From Alligator mississippiensis (lineage: Eukaryota; Chordata; Crocodylia; Alligatoridae): 64,000 bases of DNA. Below, piece by piece: positions 12,375 through 23,470 of this stretch (its first letter is position 1; the number at the start of each line of letters is the position of its first letter). Below the pieces are notes generated by a model, which had not been told where the DNA came from, made no database searches, and was given only the letters and a program-made list of their open reading frames with translations. Position numbers and translations under genes: made by a program. The stretch lies in NCBI RefSeq assembly GCF_030867095.1, contig NC_081825.1, forward strand, positions 51,140,501 to 51,204,500. Reading direction: 5' to 3'.

Positions 12375-12875
12375 CAGGGGTGCTTAACCTCTGGCACTCG
12401 GGCCAGATCCAGCCCCTGGAACCATATCCTCCAGCGTGTGTGGCTCCCCCAGGTTCCAGAAATTTGGCAGCAGTGGAGGAGCAGTGGCAGTGGTAAATGC
12501 CACTCCCCTACTGCCAAATTTCCAGACTAGTGGAGGGCCTTGTAGATCATTTTGGCTCGCAGCTAGATCTGTAGGTTGGCAGCATGCAACTGGATTGGGT
12601 GGCATTAGGCCAGATTACGGTAGCAGGTTGTGTGGGGTTGAGTTGGAGTGGCTGGCAATGCATGGCTGGATCTGGCAGTCAGGTAGTAGATACCATGATA
12701 GGGGCAGTGGCAGAGTGAGCCTGGATTGAGGAGACATCCAGTGGGCTGCCGAAGGCTTGATTGGAATAAAGCATATCCAGGTTGGAGAAGCATGGGATCC
12801 GACTCATGGGCTAACCCTATGGACTGAACTGCACCATTCATACAGTCTGCAGGGTCAAAAGGTTGGGCACCAGTG
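12375..12875. mobile_element. hAT-like non-autonomous element, about 500 bp
   Basis: The left end CAGGGGTGCTTAACCTCTGG mirrors the right end, which on the opposite strand reads CACTGGTGCCCAACCTTTTG. The interior is GC-rich with no transposase. The flanks CAGAAGAG and GTATAAAC do not match, so exact ends or integrity are uncertain. Confidence 0.6.
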
Positions 12876-13082
12876 GTATAAACATCTGTTTTGATCTGGG
12901 TCAAAACCTAGGACAATCAGTCCCGGATTAAATGAGATGTCTGTGTACACCCTGTGTTTCTGGGAGTGTGCATGTGGGGAGAAGGATTCTTAAAGTTTTT
13001 AAGTAGTAGGAATGCTTCTTTATATGCTATAACATTTTGGCCATATCTGTAGTAGGAAAAAAAGTTGGGTTTTCCCTGCTCT

Positions 13083-13310
13083 TATAGATTCATAGACGTT
13101 AGGGTTGTAAGGAACCTCAACAGATCATCGAGTCTGACCCCCCTGCCTAGGCAGGAAAGAGTGCTGGGGTCAGATGACCCCAGCCAGATGCCTATCCAGC
13201 CTTATCTTAACGACCCCCAAGGTAAGGGAGAGTACCACCTCCCTTGAAAGCCCATTTCAAATTTTGGCCACCCTTACCATGAAGAAGAGGAGTTTAGGGT
13301 TTAGTTACAT
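13083..13310 (-). mobile_element. CR1 LINE, 3' end fragment
   Basis: Starts at the reversed CR1 tail (TAGATTCATAGACGTTAGGG) and runs through the GACCTCAACAGATCATCGAG and GTGCTGGGGTCAGATGACC blocks typical of the youngest crocodilian CR1 families. Only the 3' UTR is present, as usual for 5'-truncated CR1. Confidence 0.85.
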
Positions 13311-13744
13311 TGTAGCTTCGCTTCAGTTTATCTTGCCTACATTAGGGTAAAATTTGCCCCCCCTCTGTCAATAGGAGATTCAGCCTTAATAGAGTCTTGA
13401 GCTCCCCCAACTACAGAGGAAGGAGAAAACCTCCACAGTCTGTACTATTCTGACATTGGGTACAATTACTTCCTGAACCCAAATGTGGTGATTGGTCTGA
13501 CCCTGGGGTGAGGACCAAGGCTCTCTAGCCAGGAACTTCTGGGTTTTGGTCCTAGCAGAAGCATTGGCACAGCCCATTCAAAATCCCTTGCCTTGACTGC
13601 AGCCAACACCCAGTGTTCTGGAGGAAGGTGAAAAAAAAAAACCTGGACATGTAGCAACAGGAGGGGAAAACGATTCCTTCTTGGGCCCAGGTGGCAATTA
13701 GCAAAGCCCAGAAGGCATGGGGAATATATAATAGAGCATAGGCA

Positions 13745-15300
13745 TAGCAGCTCCTAGATCATCCCTGACCAATGTTTATTTAACCTGTTCTTGATGGAGA
13801 TGCCACAACTTCCCTAGGCAGTCTATTCCACTTCCTCGCTGTTCTAACAGTAAAGAAGTTTTTCCTGATACCAATCTAAACCTACTTGGCAGCAACTTTA
13901 ATCCATTGGTTTGTGTTCTGCCCCCTGCAGCAAGAGAGAAAGTGTTCTCCCTCTCCTTTATGGGACCCCTTCAGATATTGAAGATGGCTATTATGTTCCC
14001 TCTCAATTGTCTTTTCCAGAAGCTGAGCATATCTATTTCCTTCAACCTGTCCTCATGATTTGCCAAGCCCTTTATCATTTTTATCACATGCCTTTGGATC
14101 CACGTGTATTTTAATATCTGAAGCCCAGAACTGCTCACATTACTCTAAATGAGGCATAACTGGTTCTGAATAAAGAGACTCTCTTATTCACTTCCATGTC
14201 TTGCAGCTAGTGCTTCTGCTGATGGATTGGCAAACTGCATTTGCCTTTTGTGCAGCTGCATCATGCTGCAAACTTGAGTCTGTGATCCACCAAGACTTCT
14301 AGGGCATTCTCTGTAGTGCTGCCATGCAGCCAGTTGTCACCCATCCTGTGTTTTTGACTATTTTTCCTGAGATTCAGCACCTTGCATTTGTCAGCATTGA
14401 ATTGAGCCTGTTAGCTCCAGCCCAGCTTTCCAGGCTTTCTGTAATGCAACATCTTTTTTAATTGCACTCCTTTCCTCCAGTGTGTTTGCAGTCCTTGCCT
14501 GTTTTGTGTCATCTGCAAATTTGCTTAAGAAACTCTTTATGCCAATATTCAGATCATTAATAAACATGTTGAACATCACTGGGTCCAGGGCAGACTCCAC
14601 TTGTAACCTGCGGTCATTCTGACATGGATCCATTTATAATTAACCTTTGTTTGCAGCTTTTGAGCCAGCTGCTTATCCACCTAATTGTAGCTTTCTCTAG
14701 GGGGGACTTTGTCAGAAACCTTGCTGAAGTCCAGATATACTATATCTACTGCATTTCCTTCTTCCACCAACTAGTTATCTTGTTGAACAAGGAGGTAGAG
14801 TTTGTTTGGCATGATTTGTTCATAGTAAATCCATGCTGGCTGCTTGTTTTCAGCTTTTGCGTCTCCAGATGCTTGCAGGTGGACTTCCTTATGATATGCT
14901 CCAGTAACTTCCTGGATATCTTGAGGTGAGGCTAATCAGTCTGTAGCTCCCAACATTCTCCAGGTCCTTCTCCTTGCCTTTTTATGTAAGAAAGGGCACT
15001 ATGTAGACCTTTTCAAGTCCCTTGGTACCTTACCCATTTCCCATGACTTCATAAATGCTATTGACAAGTCCTCTGAGATCTCTTCTGACAATTCCTTCAG
15101 TACCCTGGAACAAAGTTCATCATGTCCCACTGACTTGAATTCATTCCAACCCATCAAAAGCTTTCTGACTGTTTGTGTTATCTCATGACTCAGTTTGTCC
15201 CCTTCATTATCCAAATAACCCTTATTGGCTGGCTGATTGCAGCCTGCTTTTTGGTTTTTTTGTGAAAACCAAAGCAAAATCTCCTCCCTGATAATTTGAC
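13745..15300 (-). mobile_element. CR1 LINE, 5'-truncated, with reverse-transcriptase remnants
   Basis: On the minus strand 15277-14999 translates to a worn CR1 RT stretch (VGHDELCSRVLKELSEEIS, then WEMGKVPRDLK), and 14633-14391 to the later RT part with FNMFINDLN and the catalytic-box variant FADDTKQ. The 3' UTR follows down to about 13745. The reading frame is broken between these pieces. It is older than the 13083 fragment, judging by divergence from the CR1 pattern I know. Confidence 0.85.
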
Positions 15301-15519
15301 ATTCTAGTGTGATATCAAACTACACATAGTATTAGATCTGAAATCTTTTATTTGGTAATATGATGTTATACCTCAATTAAAATTACTATGAAATTTTAAA
15401 GGTTGGCTCCTGTGTGGGTATACAGAGTTGCAGAAGCTTAGCACAGTCAGCCTTGGTCTCTCCAAATCTCTGACTAGGCAGCAGCAATTGCACTTTCTTT
15501 GCCCTCCTGCACACCAAGA

Positions 15520-15780
15520 TAACTCCAGTGCTAGAGTTTGTTTTGCTTGAATAAAAAAAAGTTAATTTTTACCTTTTTACCTTTTTTTGTATTTTTACCT
15601 TTTTACCTTTATTTGTATTTCCTTATAATATACAGAGGTGGAGGCAGTTCTACCTAATATATATTATTCACCAGCCAATACGCCAGTGTCCCTAGCCAAA
15701 CTTTTGAATATTAACCTATATAAACATTACATTATTAATGGAAGGTAAAAACACTGTGTGCCAAATAAACATATAGATTG
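15520..15780. repeat. Left block of a rearranged inverted repeat
   Basis: Contains, in order, segment x (CCAGTGCTAGAGTTTG..., about 15521-15575), a tandem TTTTTACC tract (15568-15615), segment y (about 15623-15740, key GCCAATACGCCAGTGTCCC), the motif ATTAATGGAAGGTAAAAA and segment z (GTGCCAAATAAACATA). Segments x, y and z recur inverted at 16617-16985 with y almost unchanged, but x and y come in the opposite relative order to a simple inversion. Confidence 0.75.
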
Positions 15781-16616
15781 CTTTCTATACTAGTCAACAC
15801 AAAAGGTGAAATGTAAAGGTAATTTTCATTGTTTTCTTAAAGCTGTTGCCTTTCACGTAGGCCTGCTTTGACAGACAGAAAAGGTATAATATTTTCTTAA
15901 CTGTGTTAGATTAACGTGATCAAAACCCCTTATTAAAATCTAGACTAACATGTTTGAAACCATATTAGAGTGTTTTTTTGTCTGTTTCACTGTAGTTATT
16001 CCAGATGAACTCCCTGTATAAACAGTCTTTCCAGCACATGTGTGTCCACACCAAGGGATTTTCTTGAATTGCTCTGTTTTAAATGTGGGCTGCATGGTGT
16101 CTAAGAGGCTGGAGGCTGTACACTGTGTAGACCATGCCAGCAGGGGCCATGTGCCCAGGGGGTTACACTGATATGAGCGAGAAGCTGCCAGGATGCACCC
16201 CGTTGCACACATCACATGAACAGGTGCGTCCCCCCCCTCTACCACTGTACCATGCTGGTGGGCATTGTACTGTGTGTGTGGGCTCCACCCCTGCCCTCCC
16301 CCAATGTGTGTGGGTGTCCCTCACCTCAGCTCCTCCTATGGGAGTGGCAGGAAGTCTAGAGACCCGGCTGTAGCAGCTGGAATGAGAAGGGTTGACCAAC
16401 TGGGAACTCAGGGGCTGTACATTAACTCCTCTTAGGCTGCCAGTTGGACAGCTGTGTTTTAAAGGTATACCTGTCTTATTCCAGAATCACTTCCTTGTCT
16501 AATAGAGCCCACTGGCTCTGCCCAAGCTATAACACTTAGTCTTGTGTAATATTTTAGAATTATATTTAAAAAAAACTGAGATGGTTAAGAGGAATAGAAA
16601 AGTATTTAAACTTGTG
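15781..16616. other. Spacer between the two inverted blocks
   Basis: No gene recognised. A GC-richer part at 16080-16440 has short open frames without known domains. Confidence 0.4.
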
Positions 16617-16985
16617 TTATGTTTATTTGGCACATATTGTTTAGTGCCTTTAACTGAATTTTAGCAGTTAAGTTGTAGCCCCTTGATGTACATTATTTTG
16701 TGTGCTTTGAACTTTTATTAATGGAAGGTAAAAATTGACTTTTTTTTATTCAAGCAAAACAAAACTCTAGCACTGGAGTAATACACAGGAATTGCATGAG
16801 GTTGGAGTTATTACATATTTACAAAGGAAATAAAATGCAACAGTTGTTTATAACTTACCAGCTGTGCTATCAATGTAATGTTTATATATGTTAAAATTCA
16901 AAAGTTTGGCTAGGGACACTGGCGTATTGGCTGGTGAATAATATATTTTAGGTAGAACTGCCTTCACCTCTGTATATTATAAGAA
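16617..16985. repeat. Right block of a rearranged inverted repeat
   Basis: Reads z' (TATGTTTATTTGGCAC), the motif ATTAATGGAAGGTAAAAA in the same orientation as in the left block, x' (about 16733-16785) and y' (about 16872-16983). The y/y' pair shares GGGACACTGGCGTATTGG and its flanks over about 100 bp with few differences. Confidence 0.75.
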
Positions 16986-16999
16986 AATACAAATAAAGC

Positions 17000-18400
17000 A
17001 TGTCAAGATTACGTTTGGTCTATTTTAATATGTCTGAAATACTCTTTGGTCCCTGTGTATTGTTTTATACATTCTTGCCCTAAAAATATTTATTAAAGCA
17101 CCTGCTCCTCCCCCTTATCTGCCCAGTCCAGTTTCCTTCTCACTTGGATCCTCAAATGATCCTTATTTTTATCCCCTTTACCTCTTTCCTGAAATATGGA
17201 TTCACCCTAACCCTCAGATGGAAAGGAATGTTTAATTCTTTCCCACATGAACAGTGAACTCCTTCCTTCCTGGGAGGTTCCTGACTCCTACTAGGGGAGT
17301 CATGGTAATTTATTACTGTTAGTCAGGTACTGTTTGCTGGAGGGATTAGTGCAGAGCTATATTTCAGACCTCTCCCCAATCTCTTCTCATGTCACACTAT
17401 ATGTATACCTGTCCCCAACTCCCTTACCTTTTGCTTTTAACTTTAGAATATGTCTTTACTTCCCCATTTTCCTAATTATTTTGGTTCCCAGCATTACTCT
17501 TTAATCTCTCCCACCTCAAACCCTTGTGATATTCCTTTATCCATTTTGTCTCTTCTCCCTCATACTATTCAGTCCCACTAAAATTCTCTTGAATAGCCCT
17601 AGTTTTGTGACTTTTTGTAGTCTACTTGTCCTTTATGCTTTGGTATCTTTTTTCTCCTGAACCAAACAGTTTTAGTATTATGATGTTGCTTCTCTATGTC
17701 ACTTTGAGGCTGAGAGTCCAAGGCACTCTGCATGAAGTTTAGTTTCTGAAGGATTTTAAGACCCTTTTTCTGTGTTATAATGTAGTGCTGTTTTTGATGT
17801 ATGGAAATCAATTTAAAAGGAAAACCCTATCTGTATTTTGGTTGCTTCTCTGAAGCTATAATTTCACTCCATTCCTTCCTTTTTCTTAATGTTGCCTGTG
17901 ACAAGTCTGAAACACTTGTGTTTTATATCCTTTCAGACTAGGATCAGAAGTCTCTCTAACTTTCTTCTGAATCTACTGCTTTTGTTTAAAAAAGAGCAAA
18001 TGTAGTATCATTTCTCTGTTTGTTTGAATTGGTGGGGGTAGTGTTGGAGAGCTCTGTGTGCTCCCTCTCCAAGGACAGTTGTCTTTGTTTTCAGCTGTAG
18101 GAAAGAGTGGAATACCTGTTGTGAATATTTGACTGGATCTCCCTTCACCTTGGGAGTCCTCTTATTCTTATGTTATTTCTTCGCTCACGATTTTCTATAA
18201 TCTCAGTTTTCTCTGCAAGTTCCTTTTCTTTTTTTCAATCATCTTAATTTTATTTTGAAACTTTACTGCTGATTGTAGGTTTCTCTCTACCTTTATCTCC
18301 AGATCTGTGACCCTGCCCCCAATTTCTTTTATAGTTGATTTGATTTTATCAAATTGTGCCTCCATAAGGGGTTTTAAAACTGGGGTCTCTGCAGTGGTCC
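17000..18400 (-). other. Possible remnant of an L1/Tx1-type ORF1, minus strand
   Basis: Read on the minus strand, about 18355-18200 gives a short heptad-like segment (QFDKIKSTIKEIGGRVTDLE) that resembles the coiled coil of L1/Tx1-like ORF1 proteins. Beyond this the frames are broken. The stretch is strikingly pyrimidine-rich on the + strand. Family is uncertain and it may be nothing. Confidence 0.25.
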
Positions 18401-20599
18401 CAGCTCCTTTCGTCCTTCGAACGTCACTTGTGGCCCTCCTCCCTTGCCCTAGGCTTTGAACGAATCAAAAGTAAAATAACTGAAATTCCGGGGATGGGCC
18501 TACCCCCACTCACGTGTCCTGCATTCAACCTCGCCATTCCTCGACACCTTCCCCTTGGCCCAGCTCCCTCGTTGTTCGGTGTGGCATCTCCTTTAATTAA
18601 ATTTTGGACCCCTCTGTTGGGTCTCTCTTCAGCTTCTCCTTCCCTTTGCTGGGAGGTCCTTGTCCATTCTGGGGAACAGCCCCACAGCTTGTTCTCTGCG
18701 GCGTTCCCCCAGCTGTTTCTCCACCACTGGCTTTTATCTTTGCTGGGTGGCATTCTTCAATGACATCATCTTGCCGTGCCAGTCTCAGCCGCAGTTAAAA
18801 GCAGCTGACGAACCATGTGGGCATTCCTTCCCTCTACGGCTTGTTTGGCTTGGCTGTTTCTACAAGGGGTAAGTTTACCCTCTTCTCCGGGCTTTTCTGC
18901 TTGTTGTTATGGCAGGCTGTCCCCACCTTAAACCACACCACGGGAGGGGTCTCCTGCCCCTTTTCCTTCATCCCCCCTGGGACAGTCCTTTATTTTTTCT
19001 GTAAGAGTTGCTGGTTTTGGTTGGCTGCTGTTTTTGCAGTTTTCTGGCGCCTAGTTGCTGTTTAATTTTACCCACATAGTTGCCATGAGGGCACTTGGTG
19101 CATTGGATCAGGTATATCACATTTTAGGAAGGATTGTGTAGGAACCATGGATTCTGATGGGGTTTTTTATGGGGGGGGGATATTGATAATAGTGGCAGTG
19201 GAGATGTGCTGACAGGTTAAGCATTACTTGCCAAGGCCAGGTTGTGTTCCACTTGATGTCTTTTGGGCAAGGTTTGGGGGCTGTTTGAAAGCCAGGAGTG
19301 GAGAGGCTGGGAATATTTCTCTCAAGATCTAATCTTTGTTGAGCATAGGCTGTAGTTATTTGGTGATTCTTCTGATCTGTTCTAGCTTGGGATGGTAGGT
19401 GACCACCAGGGACGTGTGGTCCTAGAGCCATTCCAGCAAGTTTGTTTCCAGGTGCAATGTGTTTCCTTTAGCTCCCTTCGCTTCTGAAGAATCATTATCA
19501 TTGCATCAACGATGAAAAGATGTTAAGATGGTGTCTTGGTAAATAAGTAGTGTATATGCAATGCTTGTAAAATGAGGCTGCATAAATGTTTCTGAGGTAC
19601 AATCTGATGTTTCAGAGGGCAGGATGGGAATGTGTTTGGTAATGGAGCAAGCCAGTTTTCTTAAATGCTTCATTGGTTTTCCTCTACATTTTCAAAATGC
19701 ATATTAGTTATAAATATCATTAATGTGGGGTGTGAAGAAGAAAGGAGTTCACTGGCTCATTCTCCTTTCATTTTATTCTTTTAAGTTGTATCAGTGTGGC
19801 TTTTAACTGTTTTAACTTTACATTTATATACATTTGCCAGAAAGAAACAGCAGTTATTGAAATGAAAGGAAAGAGAATGAGCAAACTTCTTTGTACGTTG
19901 AGTATATCAACAATGTATTTGCATGCAGATCATTTAGGTTTATGACAGCATCTCTTTGCAGATGAATAGAATCTTGCCATGTTTAATGGAGGAAACCATC
20001 TGTGTTTTGTGCACATCAATATGAAAAAGTATTTCATGACTAGTTAAGGTGGCATACATTTTCTGGGGGGTCTCATGTAGCAGTGAGTAGTAAGAGCCAA
20101 ATAAGTGGCAGCATGTTGTGCTATCCTGACATAGACTGGGTAGCAGATTGAGGAAAATGGCCCTGACTCCTGGTCCCAACTTGCCCTCTCACTCCTCTGC
20201 TTTGAGCATACCCTCCTTTGGTGTTGCTTCAATAGCCACTGTGCACTGTAGGGTGGAACTAAAGCTGCTTCTTCTTGCCCCTCTCATGGTTCCTTTTCTT
20301 ACTATGAAATGAAGCACCTATATCTATATGTAAATATTGAACTGCAACATTGTAGTTTTTAAGAAGCAAAGACTGAGGTTCAACTTTTGAACAGAGTTTT
20401 TGAGTAAGAAAATCTGGATGAAATAATTTGTCCTGATCAAGTTAAGAAGTCTGCTCCAGGGTAGCCCAAATGCTGCCACTATTTTGGATCCTTTGGCAAG
20501 ACCATGATTCACTTATGTAGTGAGAATGACAGTAATGGCAGAAGCAAACCAGAGAGACCCAAGAAAACTTTTGCCATATTCACTGTTCCAAGTTGTGAT
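18401..20599. other. Non-coding intronic DNA
   Basis: A GC-rich patch at 18420-18830 carries overlapping short open frames on both strands without recognisable domains. The rest shows no supported feature. Confidence 0.4.
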
Positions 20600-21440
20600 G
20601 ACGGTGGTTGTCTGTATGTAGTCACCTGCCGGTACGGTGTCCCCTCCCCCTCGTCTCGCCTGCCATGACTTTGCTGATACACTCTTATGGGGAGGGTCCT
20701 AGCGGAGATCTGCTCGGAGGGGTCCCTCCCAACACAGGTGTACTCATGGTTACAGAGTGCGTTGTTCCACGGGGCTCCGCCACCCCTACACCCCGTCCAC
20801 TCGCCAACCGGTCCTGGGCTGGTAGGATGGTAGTCCTCACTTCCTCGTCGGCTTGCCCTGCCGCCCCACTTTTCCTTTTTAGAAGTAGAGTTCTTCTGGG
20901 ACAGGGAGGCTCGTGGAGCTGCCTTCCCCTTCCCAATGCCTTCTAGGGGCTTCTGCCCCTCTCCCTTGCTCTACCTCTCCTAGATCCCTGTCTCCACAGG
21001 GGAGTACAGGTCTCTCCCTGCTCCCCCTTAGCTGGGAGCTCAGGACTTTCCTCTTGCTGATCCCTGGCAGAGGACTGGAGGTGAGCCCTGCCTCCCGCGC
21101 CGAGACGGCACAGCCTGACTTGTGCCTCTCCCCGGCAGGAGCATCAGAACGGCCAGCATGCTGCCTGCTTGCTCACTGTCTTTCTCCTGCTCCCCCCCCC
21201 GCAGGTGCTGCTGGCATTTTTAAACCTTCCCGCAGCGGCCGATTGGCCCAGCTGCTTCCCTCCCCAGGAACAGCTGTTTCAAAAACTGCCGTAATGGCAG
21301 CTTGTACGGCTGTAGCCGTGGATCCGGCTCCTGCACCGCCGTGTTTTCCGGAGGTAATTCTTTCCCCCCGGGGTTCTGCCTTGGGGTTTTGTGCACCCCG
21401 CAGACCTCTCTCACCTCCTCTCATGCTTGTTGAGGCACGT
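20600..21440. promoter_or_regulatory. Second CpG-rich tract in the 5' intron
   Basis: Many CpG dinucleotides within otherwise AT-rich intron, ending about 4.2 kb upstream of the start-codon exon. Two good donor-like sites occur on the + strand, CTGGAG|GTGAGC near 21080 and CCGGAG|GTAATT near 21353. It could be an alternative N4BP2 promoter and first exon, or the GC-rich body of an unnamed repeat. The open frame 20913-21458 has no recognisable domain. Confidence 0.3.
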
Positions 21441-22196
21441 TGCCGCCACACAAGTTAAATCTCCAAGTACCAAAATAAAACAAGTTTCAAGCACCAGCCT
21501 CCAAAATTGGAAGTGTCTTTTATGTTCATGGCTGACTGAATCAGTGCTATAACAACAAAGTTTGGCACCCAGGGCAAAGCCCGCAGCGGCAGCCTGCCCT
21601 CGCCCCGCGCACGGATCCAATAATCCAATACTAGCCAGTCAGTAAATTTGCAGCCCTTAAAACATCTGAGATGCTCAGAGTACTAGCTAATCTTTTCAGC
21701 CATGAAAATCCATTTTTCTCAATAACTTTAATTCATCAGCTCATTGAAAGGTAATTTTCATAAAAGTAGACTTCTGCACATGTGCTCTCTTATATAGCTG
21801 AGTGATCTCGTGGGAGCATTTTTAATGCTAAGAGATGCATGTCCTTGAAAAGCTCATTTGAAGAAGGAAAAAAAGTAAAGTTGAAACCTGTGCCACAAAG
21901 GAACATTGCCTTTCATCAATGCTGAAGTGAAACAGCGGTTTACTTTAATTGGATACATGTACAACAGAGGTACCTAGTATTGAATCATGAACTACAGAGC
22001 AGATAACAGTCCCTGGCTAATTATCTGGAATTCCATTTCTATATGGGTTCAGTATAGCCCTATCCATCACTACATCTAAATCACCATGATATTACTGTCC
22101 CATTTTAATCTAGGAAAGCACTCCTATCCAGAGCTCAATACAGAAAGCTAAATACAGGGTGATTTATACTGTATTTCCCAGAATGTATAGATGAGG
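21441..22196. other. Non-coding intronic DNA
   Basis: A short GC-rich segment near 21570-21620, otherwise AT-rich; nothing recognised. Confidence 0.4.
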
Positions 22197-22335
22197 TTCA
22201 TAGATTCATAGATGTTAGGGTCGGAAGGGACCTCAATAGGTCATCAAGTCTGACAACCTGCCCTGGGCAGGAAGGAGTGCTGGGGTCAGATGATCCCAGC
22301 TAGGTGCTTGTCCAAGGTTGACCTGCAGTTCTGAT
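22197..22335 (-). mobile_element. CR1 LINE, short 3' end fragment
   Basis: Begins with the reversed tail TTCATAGATTCATAGATG and continues with GGGTCGGAAGGGACCTC and GGAGTGCTGGGGTCAGATGA. Same subfamily as 13083-13310 by eye. Confidence 0.88.
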
Positions 22336-22741
22336 TACTGAAGTGCAGGCACTGTATACCAGGGTTGTTGGAAATTTATTTAATTTTTTCTGAATTGGCT
22401 AATTCTAACAAAAAGAAGTTTTAATTACTGAAAAGCTAGATATATGGTGAATGTTTATTAGGGTTCTAGACAGGCCCCTATATACTCTAGGTCAGGTTTA
22501 AAAGAGGGACTTAGGTGTATGGGCTCTGAGCATTCCCATGCCTTAAAGTTAGGTATCTGGTTCCAGGAGTGGAGTTTGCAGTTAAATGCTGAAGTTCCTT
22601 GCATTTTAAAAGGAGAGATTTAGGCATCTAGGACTGAGATTCACAACAGTCAGTATGATGAGTGGCAGTCTAATGCCAGCCAATAAGAAATGTTTTAGAA
22701 GAAGGGTTATCTGTAATCTGGAGCCACCAGCAGATTCTCTC

Positions 22742-22850
22742 TATGCCTGAAGAAGGATGTTTGTGCCTGGAAGTTTGCAAAGAACAATTTCTTCCATCTG
22801 TTTAGTTGGTCTAATTAAAGATATCACATTTACCCAAAAAACCTTGTATG
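22742..22850 (+). repeat. Sauropsid interspersed repeat tail with CTGAAGA core
   Basis: The series CCTGAAGAAGGATG, GCCTGGAAGTTTGC, TTAGTTGGTCTAATTAAAG and ATATCACATTTACCC matches a widespread reptile repeat tail (from memory). The CTGANGA...GAAA spacing recalls the hammerhead ribozyme core of Penelope-like elements; here the second box is decayed. The related tail appears twice, inverted, at 63012-63180. Confidence 0.5.
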
Positions 22851-22975
22851 ATAGTTGTAGATACCTGAATTTTTTCCACATTTTATAACTAACATTAGTT
22901 TCGCTAACTTTTTCAGGGGCTGAATAGTATATGGAATTTGAGAAATTGGAGGATAAGGAGCTCAAGAAGATGATA

Positions 22976-23470
22976 TGCTATACTGGGTCACATCACATGT
23001 CTGTCGAGTCCAGTATCCCATATATGACAGTGACAGTAACATGCTGAGGGAAGGAGGTGTATGAATATAGGGCCTATCAAGATTGATCCGTCTCTTCACG
23101 TCTTCCTTTACAGCTTCCAGCATTCAGGAGCCTAGGAAATCCTAATGTGGAGGATATATCCGAGCTATCATGTTTAATATCCACTGATGGGCCTATCCTG
23201 CATAAACTTATCTGGCCGTTATAAACATGGTTGAACTACCAGCCCCTACAACATCTTGCAGCAATGAGATTCATAAATTAATTATACAATGCCTATAAAA
23301 GAACTTCTGCTCATCTTATTATACCTGTTACCTAATAATTTAATTGTATATTCTGTAGTTCTAATATTGTAAAAAATGTGAAGTGAGATCAGTCTTGCCT
23401 TCTGATTTAGCCCCTTTATGTGTAGCATGATTTACTAAGCCCTTGACCAACGTTTTTATTCTACTTCATA
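22976..23470 (-). mobile_element. Old CR1-related repeat
   Basis: The blocks CTGGGTCACATC, GAGTCCAGTATCCCAT, CCACTGATGGGCCTATCCT and TTGAACTACCAGCC follow the order of a CR1-type 3' repeat common in turtles and crocodilians. Strongly diverged. Confidence 0.5.

Noticed and set aside
20913-21458. 181-residue open frame as a possible hidden gene
   Set aside because: Low-complexity Pro/Ser/Ala composition from a CpG-rich tract; no known motif.
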